Shown here: piece by piece, positions 61,501-63,518 of the stretch
Numbering within the stretch: position 1 is the first letter of the stretch
Layout: each line of letters starts with the position of its first letter
Assembly: GCA_942486035.1 (NCBI GenBank)
Contig: CALNXK010000022.1
Span: 1,289,501-1,353,500, forward strand
Origin: Porites lobata
Taxonomy: Eukaryota > Cnidaria > Anthozoa > Scleractinia > Poritidae
Length of the DNA: 64,000 nucleotides
Direction: 5' to 3'
Translations under genes and position numbers: made by a program
The notes under the pieces: model-generated
The model's input: the letters and a program-made list of their open reading frames with translations, nothing else
The model's database searches: none
Told to the model about the DNA's origin: nothing

Positions 61501-62907
61501 GAAAACTGAAATAGTCGAACTTTAACTATCTATCAACACGATCTTTGTTTATTTTAAATAATTCCACATATAAGGACCTCTATCGACTTACCAACACATT
61601 TCTGCGAGTCGGGGTTAAGTTTCTTTCCAGCGGGGCAATCGCACCGGTAGCTTCCAATCGTGTTCACACACGTTCCCCCAGCACAGATTTTTGGGATCGC
61701 TTTACACTCGTCGATATCTATAATGCATTAGGTGAATTAAAGGGAACTAGGCGACACTTCTAATAACAAGAACATTAACTTCATTTTGCCGATCAGGGTA
61801 TGAAATATTCTGCGACAGAAGGCCCAGATGGGTGCTTTTTATCTCCTCTGAAACAGGATAAATTTTTGCCCAGTAAATAATTTTTATCATAGTTTTAGTT
61901 TCCCCTTATCCAACATAGAAAACACAAGACAATTGATTTTTCTGCATTTGATGGCCTTGACTTCTCCAGTGTCCTTTCTTTCTTCAACTTTTTCTGGTTA
62001 CAGGTCATCTCGCCCCCAAGTCATTTCGCCACGATTTCTTCGCCCCATATTCTGCTTGTTTTCGTTTATGACTTAAAGAGCGAGGAATATTACATTTGAA
62101 GCGTGCTAAATGACTAGAAAATAGGGGGCTAAGAAACTGGGGCGAAATGACCTGTTACCTTTTTCTCTCGTCTTCTCCATTTATTGTCTTTAATTTTTCT
62201 TGCCTTGGAAAGGGAGTTAAAAACGTTTTGCAAGATCTCGCGGCTGGCAATCTACACCCTCAACTGTCAACCTATTATCCCACAAGGTCAGAAGCCTACA
62301 CTGAACTCTTGATTACCTTGACATGCCTTGCTGCGAAAGTTTGGCAGAAATCCTCTGTCACAAGGCTCTACGAAAAATAAATAGAAAAGGGTTAAGCAGG
62401 AAATTTGGAGCTGAGAAACTAAATACTCAAGATTAAGAAATATAGAATGTCACATCCGCTCACGTCGTACACGTTAACTACCACCGCCCCAGGGGGTTAT
62501 TCAACAGAGCTTTATAGGGGGTGGCTCCACCCCAAGGTCCATCCCCTTTCCGTTTTTATGCCATTTTTACGAAGAGTAAATGGAGAGCTGTCAGTAGCAT
62601 AAACGTGTCTGCAAATACACGTTAGACTTAAGACGAAGCTCCAAAATGCGGCCATTGAAAAAAAAACGATAATTGTAATTGGAAGTGCTCACCTTCGAAT
62701 CAGTCCGTTTTCTGGAATTTTGCAAAACCAAAAAAAATTTGAACGTTTTAGCATGCTTACCTGGCTTGGCAGGGCATCGTTCACACGGGTTCCCCCACGC
62801 TTTTCCAATGGTGGCACAGCAAGTTAGCCGTGTGCACACTACGCCTTGAAGTTGGTTATGACACATGCGATTCCTAACTTCCGTGTAGCATGGACCCAGT
62901 CTGTAAT
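13481..62907 (-). CDS. FBN: Fibrillin, 64 visible exons (5' end beyond window)
   Basis: Encodes the cnidarian counterpart of fibrillin, the secreted modular glycoprotein that assembles into extracellular microfibrils. The 64 exons listed separately carry 45 EGF-like domains (mostly calcium-binding: DxDEC start, six Cys), seven TB/8-Cys domains and two hybrid domains, in the fibrillin order. Coding length is 8,288 nt including the stop. All introns are phase 1 except the last (phase 2), and all internal exons are multiples of three, so exons join without frameshift. LTBPs share these domain types but lack this long regular order and the terminal furin/propeptide exon. No exon is broken by a stop, so the gene looks functional. 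Introns not described separately hold no recognised feature. Missing: signal peptide, unique N-terminal domain, EGF1-3 and promoter, expected beyond 64000. Confidence 0.97.
14978..15086 (-). CDS. FBN: Fibrillin exon 63: cbEGF43 (5' part)
   Basis: Begins DMNEC and runs to GYHPIGGG, where a GTGAGT donor splits a glycine codon in phase 2. Five of the six Cys are here; the sixth (HC) is in exon 64. Human fibrillin-1 also breaks in this loop (GYFRIGQGHC as I recall). Confidence 0.95.
15945..16067 (-). CDS. FBN: Fibrillin exon 62: cbEGF42
   Basis: DINECRSIFLCGQAQCRNTL start, six Cys, ends RPDGRSCK before a GTAATC donor. Full calcium-binding consensus (D-x-N-E, then N in the third Cys region and YxC). 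Confidence 0.95.
16358..16486 (-). CDS. FBN: Fibrillin exon 61: EGF41 without calcium motif
   Basis: The six-Cys core is intact (GGCTPGICQYGCQNIYGG, then CACPPGF and YNQC) and matches the position of human cbEGF41 (HRCQHGCQNIIGGYRC). The DxDE start is absent: the exon begins NRQVIGGC when the acceptor TTGCAG at 16488-16487 is used. A second in-phase AG at 16470-16469 would give only GGC. Either way the N-terminal calcium ligands are lost. Confidence 0.85.
16534..16988. mobile_element. Pogo/Tigger-like nonautonomous element
   Basis: TA target duplications (16532-16533, 16989-16990) flank inverted ends CAGTCGAACCCCGCTATTTC and its near complement GAAATAGCGGGGTTCAACTG. CGCTATTTCGAA motifs are repeated several times inside. 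No transposase. TA duplication and CAGT ends fit the pogo branch of Tc1/mariner. It lies in the intron between exons 60 and 61. Confidence 0.85.
17490..17615 (-). CDS. FBN: Fibrillin exon 60: cbEGF40
   Basis: DKDECMTNNNICGPGVCEN start, six Cys, ends LKKCV. The donor is GTCAGT, less usual than GTAAGT but acceptable. Confidence 0.95.
18136..18252 (-). CDS. FBN: Fibrillin exon 59: cbEGF39
   Basis: DEDECATGRHNCQHNCVNTA matches human cbEGF39 (DLDECATKQHNCQFLCVNT as I recall). Ends NRMTCV before GTGAGT. Confidence 0.96.
18665..18787 (-). CDS. FBN: Fibrillin exon 58: cbEGF38
   Basis: DIDECAKNSSICQFTCANTD start, six Cys, ends DKRTCT. The only in-phase donor is G|GTCTGG, the weakest splice site in the gene; without it the frame runs on about 40 codons to a stop in the intron. 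Confidence 0.9.
19168..19287 (-). CDS. FBN: Fibrillin exon 57: EGF37 with altered start
   Basis: Begins NVCEMVPGLCLNGKC instead of DIDEC: the residues before the first Cys have been cut to Asn-Val, so the calcium site is probably lost. The rest (GGYRCMCNVGYKLTMDGKRC) is normal. Donor GTAAGG. Confidence 0.93.
   Translation of the reverse strand: MCVRWFLAYASTVNVLAYLGDTAVCVTWATNSPWTGSVA
19371..19424 (-). CDS. FBN: Fibrillin exon 56: C-terminal piece of TB7
   Basis: A 54-base exon between CTAAACAG and GTAAGTAT encoding DEYRYLCQTLARIEIKMQ. It supplies the eighth Cys of TB7; separate short exons do this for the other TB domains too. Phase 1 at both ends. Confidence 0.85.
19969..20121 (-). CDS. 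FBN: Fibrillin exon 55: TB7
   Basis: KGLCFAVVRNKVCQ, then RDCCCTAGKAWGTRCELCP: the Cys triplet and tryptophan of a TB domain with seven of eight Cys. Ends SRGT before GTAACG. Confidence 0.96.
20809..20934 (-). CDS. FBN: Fibrillin exon 54: cbEGF36
   Basis: DINECVEKQGICKNGACRNL start, six Cys, ends SADGKRCE, donor GTATCA. Precedes TB7, as cbEGF36 does in vertebrates. Confidence 0.95.
21700..21816 (-). CDS. FBN: Fibrillin exon 53: cbEGF35
   Basis: DINECKKNSQLCTFVCKNFI start, short last loop (FKGDGRNCE), donor GTGTGT. Six Cys. Confidence 0.95.
22120..22242 (-). CDS. FBN: Fibrillin exon 52: cbEGF34
   Basis: DIDECTENNDLCAFRCVN; the CAFRC spacing is the same as human cbEGF34. Ends ADKVYCR before GTGAGC. 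Confidence 0.96.
22327..22449 (-). CDS. FBN: Fibrillin exon 51: cbEGF33
   Basis: DEDECLTAGVCGNGNCTNTE start, six Cys, ends RYSPRCV before GTAAGA. Only 77 bases of intron separate it from exon 52. Confidence 0.96.
22551..22676 (-). CDS. FBN: Fibrillin exon 50: cbEGF32
   Basis: DVDECKHMSSLCENGECVNN start, six Cys, ends ASRKKCV before GTAAGT. Confidence 0.96.
22980..23042 (-). CDS. FBN: Fibrillin exon 49: C-terminal piece of TB6
   Basis: A 63-base exon encoding SNFALICPNGIGFVMDRHG and a few residues more. It carries the eighth TB Cys in the family motif ICPxGxG. The first codon is completed by the T left by exon 48. Confidence 0.93.
23413..23559 (-). CDS. FBN: Fibrillin exon 48: TB6
   Basis: DSRIGFCFEKFDENGC, then SVCCCTMGAGWGDPCELCP, close to human TB6 (EGWGDPCELCP). 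Seven Cys; donor GTAAGT. Confidence 0.96.
24162..24290 (-). CDS. FBN: Fibrillin exon 47: cbEGF31
   Basis: DVNECDENPNYCQYGGQCVN start with one extra residue between Cys 2 and 3, ends GGTYCI, donor GTAAGG. Confidence 0.95.
24724..24849 (-). CDS. FBN: Fibrillin exon 46: cbEGF30
   Basis: DINECTEVPGYCENGICTNT start, six Cys, ends RTADACV, donor GTGAGA. The usual aromatic before Cys 4 is Ser (GGSRCEC). Confidence 0.94.
25379..25504 (-). CDS. FBN: Fibrillin exon 45: cbEGF29
   Basis: DIDECSTLVGVCQNGRCINT start, six Cys, ends DKTRCR, donor GTTAGT. Confidence 0.95.
26174..26296 (-). CDS. FBN: Fibrillin exon 44: cbEGF28
   Basis: DKDECTQISGLCGNGTCVNT start, six Cys, ends RRGYCR, donor GTGAGA. Confidence 0.95.
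26420..26542 (-). CDS. FBN: Fibrillin exon 43: cbEGF27
   Basis: DMDECLEPSYCEHGRCENFL start, six Cys, ends DKKTCI, donor GTGAGT. Confidence 0.95.
   Translation of the reverse strand: MWTNVLNLATVNTVGARISSAGLTAVVTAVTLDLTTKRPA
27111..27230 (-). CDS. FBN: Fibrillin exon 42: cbEGF26
   Basis: DVDECKMSPCKNGTCLNTFG start with a short first loop, six Cys, ends TGLGCT, donor GTAAGT. Confidence 0.95.
27744..27927 (-). mobile_element. tRNA-derived SINE
   Basis: The head (27856-27927) is tRNA-like. Its end arms GGCTTGA and TCAAGCC pair perfectly over seven bases, with a TAGCTCAATG box A and a decayed TTCGATTCCC box B. A CCTGAATTTTTTCAGG hairpin and a tail containing TTTATCCGCAGTTC follow, as in coral-type SINEs. 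The D and T arms are too damaged for a working tRNA gene. Confidence 0.75.
27987..28033 (-). repeat. SINE tail fragment
   Basis: Carries TATCTTTATCCGCCGTTCG, followed on the same strand by a TGATTCATTTCATATA end, very close to the tail of the SINE at 27744-27927. Head missing. Confidence 0.6.
28239..28364 (-). CDS. FBN: Fibrillin exon 41: cbEGF25, first ligand changed
   Basis: Starts VVNECELFPELCLYGTCIDT: the leading Asp of the DxNE motif is Val. Six Cys, ends EGKMCK, donor GTTATC, a weak site. Confidence 0.92.
28783..28863 (-). CDS. FBN: Fibrillin exon 40: C-terminal piece of TB5 with Pro/Thr linker
   Basis: Encodes NQFAALCLDIVLPSVSTTSP and on to PTPGQAR. QFAALC is the expected eighth-Cys motif (EFATLC in human TB5); the Ser/Thr/Pro-rich tail is longer than in the other TB linkers. 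Confidence 0.88.
29389..29571 (-). CDS. FBN: Fibrillin exon 39: TB5 with enlarged first loop
   Basis: RPQECFMVVEESAKSIPDSN, then KPVCRNQFSNNVTRKDCCC and KECSLCPKPGS. Seven Cys. At 183 bases it is the longest TB exon; the extra length lies between Cys 1 and Cys 2. The WG motif after the triplet is replaced by EAY. Donor GTAAGC. Confidence 0.93.
30188..30316 (-). CDS. FBN: Fibrillin exon 38: cbEGF24
   Basis: DLDECEEIDFICGLDGICIN start, six Cys, ends NDGRCE, donor GTACGT. Confidence 0.95.
30618..30743 (-). CDS. FBN: Fibrillin exon 37: cbEGF23
   Basis: DVDECQELAGVCRQGRCVNT is close to human cbEGF23 (DIDECQELPGLCQGGKC). Ends TTGTCT, donor GTAGGT. Confidence 0.96.
30827..30867. repeat. ATTT microsatellite
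   Basis: About ten tandem ATTT units in the intron between exons 36 and 37. Confidence 0.9.
30993..31061 (-). CDS. FBN: Fibrillin exon 36: C-terminal piece of TB4
   Basis: Encodes EFNRLCPGGIGFVPDPYT, the canonical fibrillin post-TB motif (LCPGGxGFxPxPxT), plus LVIK before the GTATGT donor. Confidence 0.95.
31557..31700 (-). CDS. FBN: Fibrillin exon 35: TB4 with short loop, no RGD
   Basis: MRKANCHLSVVNDTCLNPLP, then AACCCTSGKAWGEPCEQCP. Human TB4 carries the integrin-binding RGD in the loop between Cys 1 and Cys 2. Here that loop is only seven residues (HLSVVNDT minus one) and has no RGD. Seven Cys; donor GTAAGA. Confidence 0.95.
31782..32224. mobile_element. Pogo-like nonautonomous element
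   Basis: TA then CAGTGGGACCCCGTTAATG on the left; the right end complement begins CAGTTTAACCGCC. The right TA has decayed to TG. GTATTAACG-type motifs recur inside. Confidence 0.55.
32454..32576 (-). CDS. FBN: Fibrillin exon 34: cbEGF22
   Basis: DIDECSVTGMCINGRCVNEM start, six Cys, ends AGSGCI, donor GTGAGC. The acceptor ends TTGAG. Confidence 0.95.
33414..33536 (-). CDS. FBN: Fibrillin exon 33: cbEGF21
   Basis: DIDECQMFPLCYHGRCVNMP start, six Cys, ends GTNCT, donor GTATGT. PGMFRC resembles PGLFRC of human cbEGF21. Confidence 0.95.
33790..33952 (+). pseudogene. LINE reverse transcriptase fragment
   Basis: The plus strand encodes SGVSKGSIFGPLLFVQYTND and then EMFADDTLI followed by a stop. 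These are motifs B and C of a non-LTR reverse transcriptase, decayed and truncated on both sides. Antisense to fibrillin, in the intron between exons 32 and 33. Confidence 0.75.
34061..34604. mobile_element. PiggyBac-type nonautonomous element
   Basis: TTAA at 34057-34060 and 34605-34608 flank ends CCCATTCGCCCCTG and CAGGAGCGAATGGG. TTAA duplication and a CCC start define the piggyBac type. No transposase; a 112-codon minus frame inside lacks any known motif. Confidence 0.85.
34904..35029 (-). CDS. FBN: Fibrillin exon 32: cbEGF20
   Basis: DIDECLADESLCVNGQCTNI start, six Cys, ends DKKSCV, donor GTAAGC. Confidence 0.95.
   Translation of the reverse strand: MSMSAWLMKAYVSTDNAPIYKVLMNASVRLATSQPRTKRVV
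35497..35619 (-). CDS. FBN: Fibrillin exon 31: cbEGF19
   Basis: DIDECTTGDAQCHQNASCVN; the extra residue before Cys 3 and the GYTGNGTVC end match the unusual spacing of human cbEGF18-19. Donor GTAAGC. Confidence 0.96.
36028..36150 (-). CDS. FBN: Fibrillin exon 30: cbEGF18
   Basis: DVDECSVDLAQCGESASCTN start with the cbEGF18 spacing, short last loop (GIGNQCT), donor GTGAGT. Confidence 0.96.
36825..37055. mobile_element. MITE, GGGGCACCCAACG family, copy A
   Basis: Left end CAGAGGCACACAACGACCG and right-end complement GACGGGGGCACCCAATGGC form the inverted repeats. Internal AATTTCTAAGCTATATTTGC matches copy B at 47934. About 230 bp. hAT-like ends, but superfamily not proven. Confidence 0.65.
37092..37217 (-). 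CDS. FBN: Fibrillin exon 29: cbEGF17
   Basis: DLDECQRDPMLCTNGVCRNS start, six Cys, ends GTTACI, donor GTAAGC. A MITE ends 37 bases downstream of the donor. Confidence 0.95.
37414..37717. repeat. Composite foldback element
   Basis: AACAATTATTCCTC at 37414 pairs with GAGGAATAATTGTT ending at 37520, with AATAGCCCA and TGGGCTATT arms inside. A second inverted pair (AGTAAAATCTAAC and GTTGGATTTTACT) spans 37521-37717. Noncoding. Confidence 0.65.
37975..38103 (-). CDS. FBN: Fibrillin exon 28: cbEGF16
   Basis: DIDECQISSDICGSGSTCVN start, six Cys, ends DRRSCI, donor GTACGT. Confidence 0.95.
38642..38764 (-). CDS. FBN: Fibrillin exon 27: cbEGF15
   Basis: DIDECETDNGNCQEQCNNTL, with the tight CxxxC of human cbEGF15 (NGGCETFC). 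Ends DERTCG, donor GTAAGG. Confidence 0.96.
39381..39503 (-). CDS. FBN: Fibrillin exon 26: cbEGF14
   Basis: DKDECSDPTVCLNGVCQNYR start, six Cys, ends NMTQCV, donor GTAAGA. Confidence 0.95.
39805..40003. repeat. Inverted repeat
   Basis: GCGTTCAGATAGGGCGCGGC at the left and a right arm whose complement reads GCGTTCAGATAGTAGAGCGC, both followed by GGCGG(C/T)CAGTGG. Likely a foldback element in the intron between exons 25 and 26. Confidence 0.65.
40323..40442 (-). CDS. FBN: Fibrillin exon 25: cbEGF13
   Basis: DKDECEQDPCADGTCVNTVG, short first loop, ends DGVTCE, donor GTCAGT. Confidence 0.95.
41146..41274 (-). CDS. FBN: Fibrillin exon 24: cbEGF12
   Basis: DIDECRISSELCGNGTCNNI and a last loop with AAMMMEVC. 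Human cbEGF12 has DIDECRISPDLCGRGQC and a MMM stretch in the same loop as I recall, a diagnostic orthology mark. Donor GTAGGT. Confidence 0.97.
41892..42014 (-). CDS. FBN: Fibrillin exon 23: cbEGF11
   Basis: DINECAMQGICDNGRCVNSQ start, six Cys, ends EGKNCL, donor GTAGGA. Confidence 0.95.
   Translation of the reverse strand, partial: TLTSVLCRVSVTTVGALIHREDLSASVTRDMPWMVKERTA
42152..42378. repeat. Tandem duplication copy 1, with copied exon tail
   Basis: Copy of 42397-42586 joined directly to 42988-43026. Its last 26 bases (42353-42378, CTTGCACTCGTGGTCCAG onward) copy the 3' tail of exon 22, including the donor. It shows the junction CGTTAACTTAAT, the uninterrupted version of the transposon site in copy 2. 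Confidence 0.9.
42397..43026. repeat. Tandem duplication copy 2, interrupted
   Basis: Matches copy 1 through TGTATTAAAGACGCGTATCG TTAA, is split by the element at 42587-42983, then resumes TTAACTTAATACAAACC and runs into the tail of exon 22. Confidence 0.9.
42587..42983. mobile_element. TTAA-duplicating MITE
   Basis: Flanked by TTAA (42583-42586, 42984-42987). Ends AGGGGCTGTGTCACGA and, in complement, AGGAGCTGTGTTACGA. Length 397 bp, noncoding. The empty site is preserved in the neighbouring duplicate. TTAA duplication suggests a piggyBac-type transposase. Confidence 0.9.
43000..43077 (-). CDS. FBN: Fibrillin exon 22: C-terminal piece of TB3
   Basis: Encodes DEFEALCGDRNKGYKTVE and on to TGPRVQ. 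EFEALC parallels EYEELC of human TB3. Donor GTTTGT. Confidence 0.92.
43166..43315 (-). CDS. FBN: Fibrillin exon 21: TB3
   Basis: DLREEVCYGTVSSSGCGSPY, then VDCCCSVVGSGWGNPCQECP. Seven Cys; donor GTAAAG. Only 88 bases of intron before exon 22. Confidence 0.96.
43887..44012 (-). CDS. FBN: Fibrillin exon 20: cbEGF10
   Basis: DIDECTQFPSLCKNGICRNT start, six Cys, ends AERSCL, donor GTAAGC. Lies between Hyb2 and TB3 as in vertebrates. Confidence 0.95.
44081..44356. mobile_element. MITE made of serial palindromes
   Basis: Outer ends GGCCGTATTCACACTAG and, in complement, GGCCGTTTTCATACTAG. Inside are two perfect-looking hairpins: TTGGATAATTCGCGCC with its mate GGCGCGAATTATCCAA, and GGATTGTCCATCCAAAATTA with TAATTTTGGATGGACAATCC. 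Noncoding, 276 bp. Confidence 0.8.
44899..44949 (-). CDS. FBN: Fibrillin exon 19: C-terminal half of Hyb2
   Basis: Encodes ERCALGYAIQDEPNCT: two Cys in EGF-like spacing, as in the C-terminal half of fibrillin hybrid domains (ICGKGYSRIKGTQC in human Hyb2). Donor GTACGG. Confidence 0.9.
45061..45588. mobile_element. GGGACTGG-TIR element, short copy
   Basis: TTA target duplications (45058-45060, 45589-45591) flank GGGACTGGTCAGAAATTAGC and its right-end complement GGGACTTGTCAGAAATTAGC, followed by G-runs. Three-base TTA duplications fit PIF/Harbinger. Internal GGAGGGTCATG motifs are repeated in both directions. Confidence 0.8.
45651..45797 (-). CDS. FBN: Fibrillin exon 18: N-terminal half of Hyb2
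   Basis: DTRTAKCWTKITNNRCEEAI, then LETCCNTVGKGWGSPCTECP. The triplet is CCN, not CCC, the hybrid-domain pattern (QCCSSLGAAWGSPC in human Hyb2). With exon 19 the domain has eight Cys. Donor GTATGT. Confidence 0.95.
46724..46846 (-). CDS. FBN: Fibrillin exon 17: cbEGF9
   Basis: DINECSIKGQCVDGTCINAL start, six Cys, ends TGRICK, donor GTAGTT. Confidence 0.95.
47679..47804 (-). CDS. FBN: Fibrillin exon 16: cbEGF8
   Basis: DIDECREDPRLCQGGICQNV start, six Cys, ends ESRSCE, donor GTAAAT. Confidence 0.95.
47934..48371. mobile_element. MITE, GGGGCACCCAACG family, copy B
   Basis: Ends CAGGGGCACCCAACGACC and, in complement, CAGGAGCACCCAGCGAC. Near the right end AAATTTCTAGGCAGTATTTG matches copy A. 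About 438 bp, noncoding; internal TTTTAGAAGACTTTTT and AGCTTTTCTAAAGC stretches. Confidence 0.75.
48532..48669 (-). CDS. FBN: Fibrillin exon 15: cbEGF7 with long first loop
   Basis: DVDECKNNAGMKSSVCVNGQ: the loop between Cys 1 and Cys 2 is the longest here (138-base exon). Six Cys, ends TKKLCN, donor GTAAGA. Confidence 0.94.
48725..49179. mobile_element. TIR element hosting a nested palindrome
   Basis: Left TACGTCGTAAACGTCCAATT and right-end complement TACCGTAAACTTCCGATT, both followed by ATAAG, define imperfect inverted ends. GGCTTATAACCGG motifs recur inside. The hairpin at 48844-48984 sits within it. Confidence 0.6.
48844..48984. mobile_element. Long perfect-type hairpin MITE
   Basis: GGATCAATTTACGTTTCTGG at one end is mirrored by CCAGAAACCTAAATTGATCC at the other. 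The arms run on through ACCGCCCACCTACCCC and GGGGTAGGTGGGTGGGC nearly to the centre. Confidence 0.85.
49805..49858 (-). CDS. FBN: Fibrillin exon 14: C-terminal piece of TB2, two extra Cys
   Basis: Encodes AKYKQVCCKGPGMTCSGE. It matches human TB2 end (EYQALCSSGPGMTSAG) but has VCC and MTC in place of LCS and MTS, adding two Cys. Acceptor TTTTCTAG, donor GTAGTA. Confidence 0.9.
50247..50405 (-). CDS. FBN: Fibrillin exon 13: TB2
   Basis: STLGRCYAKVVGVKCSEPLM, then SQCCCGMENGGQRGWDDPC and TPCP. Seven Cys with an insertion after the triplet, as in human TB2. Donor GTAAGT. Confidence 0.95.
51064..51186 (-). CDS. FBN: Fibrillin exon 12: cbEGF before TB2
   Basis: DVDECKQGGVCKNGRCVNEL start, six Cys, ends DGKACV, donor GTAGGA. 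Corresponds to human cbEGF6. The intron before it holds the LINE. Confidence 0.95.
   Translation of the reverse strand: MLMSVNKVVFVRTAAVLTNLETLDVSVTVDSVPALMAKHV
51403..53631 (-). mobile_element. CR1/L2-type LINE, 5'-truncated
   Basis: The minus frame 51630-53594 (654 codons, no internal stop) is a reverse transcriptase. Motif A is LVLLDLSAAFDTVNHSLL (about residues 275-292), motif B is LPVGVPQGSVLGPVL (334-347), and motif C is HLFADDTQLYF (367-377). The endonuclease is missing; upstream codons (KRPQNDTL) still match the region before the RT, preceded by a stop. The 3' end carries GCGCTATAGAAATAAAG and then a TTA-repeat tail, the usual L2/CR1 signature. It lies sense in the intron between exons 11 and 12. 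The intact frame suggests recent insertion; the truncation means it cannot act alone. Confidence 0.92.
53856..53981 (-). CDS. FBN: Fibrillin exon 11: cbEGF between TB1 and TB2
   Basis: DIDECRRFSGRCENGACVNN start, six Cys, ends DQNACK, donor GTAGTC. Confidence 0.95.
54350..54684 (-). mobile_element. tRNA-derived SINE (SINE2 type)
   Basis: The head at 54606-54684 has TAGCTCAATTGG (box A) and GGGTTCAAACCCC (box B) inside GGCCCGT and GGGAC arms. A body follows with TCTTGGATAAGGAC and CGTAAAAGAACCCAC. The tRNA fold is broken in the anticodon arm, so it is not a tRNA gene. The 3' limit is approximate. Confidence 0.7.
54805..54927 (-). CDS. FBN: Fibrillin exon 10: cbEGF between TB1 and TB2
   Basis: DIDECESPGICANGDCVNYA start, six Cys, ends DMRHCV, donor GTAAGT. 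Confidence 0.95.
55143..55265 (-). CDS. FBN: Fibrillin exon 9: EGF without calcium motif
   Basis: Begins GFDPCSQRGVCENGRCLST; the DxDE ligands are replaced by GFDP. Six Cys, ends NNRTCV, donor GTAAGA. It may be the extra EGF relative to vertebrates or the counterpart of their non-calcium EGF4. Confidence 0.92.
   Translation of the reverse strand, partial: VLIHALSEASVKMADASAQGMASLVSVVVDLLSAQITELV
56450..56575 (-). CDS. FBN: Fibrillin exon 8: cbEGF between TB1 and TB2
   Basis: DKDECSADSSLCRNGRCINT and FRCECNSGFLVTSDRKGC, similar to human cbEGF4 (ICNNGRCINTDGSFHC). Donor GTTGGT. Confidence 0.94.
   Translation of the reverse strand: MKTNVQRIPVCVGMVDASTQTAAFGASATLASWSPRIEKAV
56750..57215. mobile_element. 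Pogo-like nonautonomous element
   Basis: Ends CAGTTGGACCTATATGCG and, in complement, CAGTTGGACCTCCATGTGCG, then AAG(C/T)GA(T/C)CAC-type motifs. The right flank is TA, the left has decayed to CA. 466 bp. Confidence 0.65.
57669..57788 (-). CDS. FBN: Fibrillin exon 7: first EGF after TB1
   Basis: Starts VNECQSGRNPCPNGRCQNTS. Six Cys, ends GRNNQCT, donor GTAAAT. The codon before NEC is Val, so the calcium motif is incomplete; vertebrate EGF4 at this position is also non-calcium-binding. Confidence 0.92.
57951..58200. mobile_element. Foldback element with CACTG ends
   Basis: ATA duplications (57948-57950, 58201-58203) flank CACTGCACGAAAAATTTG and its mirror ending TTTTTCGTGCAGTG. The arms extend about 100 bases each with only a short centre. 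CACTG ends with a 3-bp duplication suggest the CMC/EnSpm group. 250 bp. Confidence 0.8.
59183..59577. mobile_element. MITE, GGGGCACCCAACG family, copy C
   Basis: Ends AGGGGGCACCCAACGAG and, in complement, AGGGGCACCCAACGTC, with possible AAAGAT target duplications. CCGAAAATT motifs recur inside. Nested in the 58627-60569 element. Confidence 0.75.
59675..60400 (-). pseudogene. Penelope-like reverse transcriptase remnant
   Basis: The minus frame 59675-60046 encodes SFANIFMTYIET, HDIFALWD (decayed catalytic YxDD), ETAFLDTVVYKGTRF and THFTSCHPPNVKKEFVK, the signature C-terminal RT region of Penelope-like elements. Upstream, in shifted frames and across a stop, are LVSRDVMSLDTNIQQNEGI and FLPLQWKAIP remnants. 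Both the catalytic Asp pair and the frame are damaged, so it is dead. Confidence 0.8.
60586..60639 (-). CDS. FBN: Fibrillin exon 6: C-terminal piece of TB1
   Basis: Encodes PGYSTLCPNVTVPTVNPA. LCP supplies the eighth TB Cys. In vertebrate fibrillins a Pro- or Gly-rich segment follows here; only VPTVNPA is seen. Donor GTTTGT. Confidence 0.92.
60748..60900 (-). CDS. FBN: Fibrillin exon 5: TB1
   Basis: AVQGFCYQRVVNNYCVDQSP, then KFDCCCSEKKPAGWGPLC and ERCPVQGT. Seven Cys. Donor GTGAGT leaves a C that completes Pro in exon 6. Confidence 0.95.
61000..61125 (-). CDS. FBN: Fibrillin exon 4: cbEGF2
   Basis: DQDECTEIPGICANGRCENT, near human cbEGF2 (DIDECSTIPGICEGGEC). Six Cys, ends AKSFCI, donor A|GTAAGT. 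Confidence 0.96.
61592..61717 (-). CDS. FBN: Fibrillin exon 3: cbEGF1
   Basis: DIDECKAIPKICAGGTCVNT and CPAGKKLNPDSQKC; human cbEGF1 has CPAGHKLNEVSQKC. Donor GTAAGT. Confidence 0.97.
62001..62154. mobile_element. Short MITE, TTA-flanked
   Basis: TTA on both sides of CAGGTCATCTCGCCCC and its mirror GGGGCGAAATGACCTG. Length 154 bp, noncoding, in the intron between exons 2 and 3. Confidence 0.75.
62317..62367 (-). CDS. FBN: Fibrillin exon 2 (of visible): C-terminal half of Hyb1
   Basis: Encodes EPCDRGFLPNFRSKACQ, near-identical in pattern to human Hyb1 (PCRRGFIPNIRTGAC). Two Cys; donor GTAATC. Confidence 0.95.
62761..62907 (-). CDS. FBN: Fibrillin exon 1 (of visible): N-terminal half of Hyb1
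   Basis: LGPCYTEVRNRMCHNQ, then GVVCTRLTCCATIGKAWG and NPCERCP. Nearly residue-for-residue human Hyb1 (GVVCTKTLCCATVGRAWG). It has seven Cys here and nine with exon 2, keeping the odd Cys of this domain. Acceptor GCAAG at 62909-62908. Upstream exons lie outside the window. Confidence 0.97.
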
Positions 62908-63518
62908 CTTGCAAAAAAGAAAAAAGTTCAAGTAGATTTATTCATATGTGGATTAAAACTCAAAAAAACGAACGTATCGTATGTAACCTTGTTACAAAAT
63001 TGCATAAGAAAAGATTCCCTGGAAGTTTCACCATCTAAACGTTTCATCATAATTAGTACAGGGTCCCCTTCACTAACTATGGTTTCATGGAGGTGACAAT
63101 AGACCCTTTTAGCTTTGTAAGTTTTGTTTTTCCATTGCACACTGTGTAACGTTATCCCAGAGAATTGTTCCTTTCAAATGTCGCGCTATCCACGTGCGTA
63201 TGCGTGCATAACTAATAAACGATAAAAGGCAAATCCTCTTGAGAACATCATGCGGTCTGAATTGGGAAAATAAAATCTCCAAGCTAAAAAGGTCTATTAC
63301 TCGCCCTCCTCCACAAAGCAACTACGTCCGATCCCTCGTTTTAAAATCAACTTTTTGGGTGGTCGATTCGTTCAATTTCTACTACCTTTCCTAACTGGCT
63401 TCATAGTTCGATATCCATCCGTCCGTGCCGAAGTACTGAAAGTTAACCTTACTAATTTCCACGCAATATGGCTGCCACAAAGTAGACTACGAAAACTTAC
63501 CTAAATAAAATTCTCTAC
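62908..63518. other. Intron upstream of Hyb1, nothing recognised
   Basis: No EGF- or Cys-rich exon is seen on the minus strand here. The preceding exon (EGF3 expected) lies beyond 64000. Confidence 0.6.

Noticed and set aside
13481..62907. LTBP, fibulin or Notch-type identity for the EGF-rich gene
   Set aside because: Hybrid and TB domains rule out Notch and fibulin. The 12-EGF and 7-EGF runs, two hybrids and a furin/propeptide end are fibrillin-specific.
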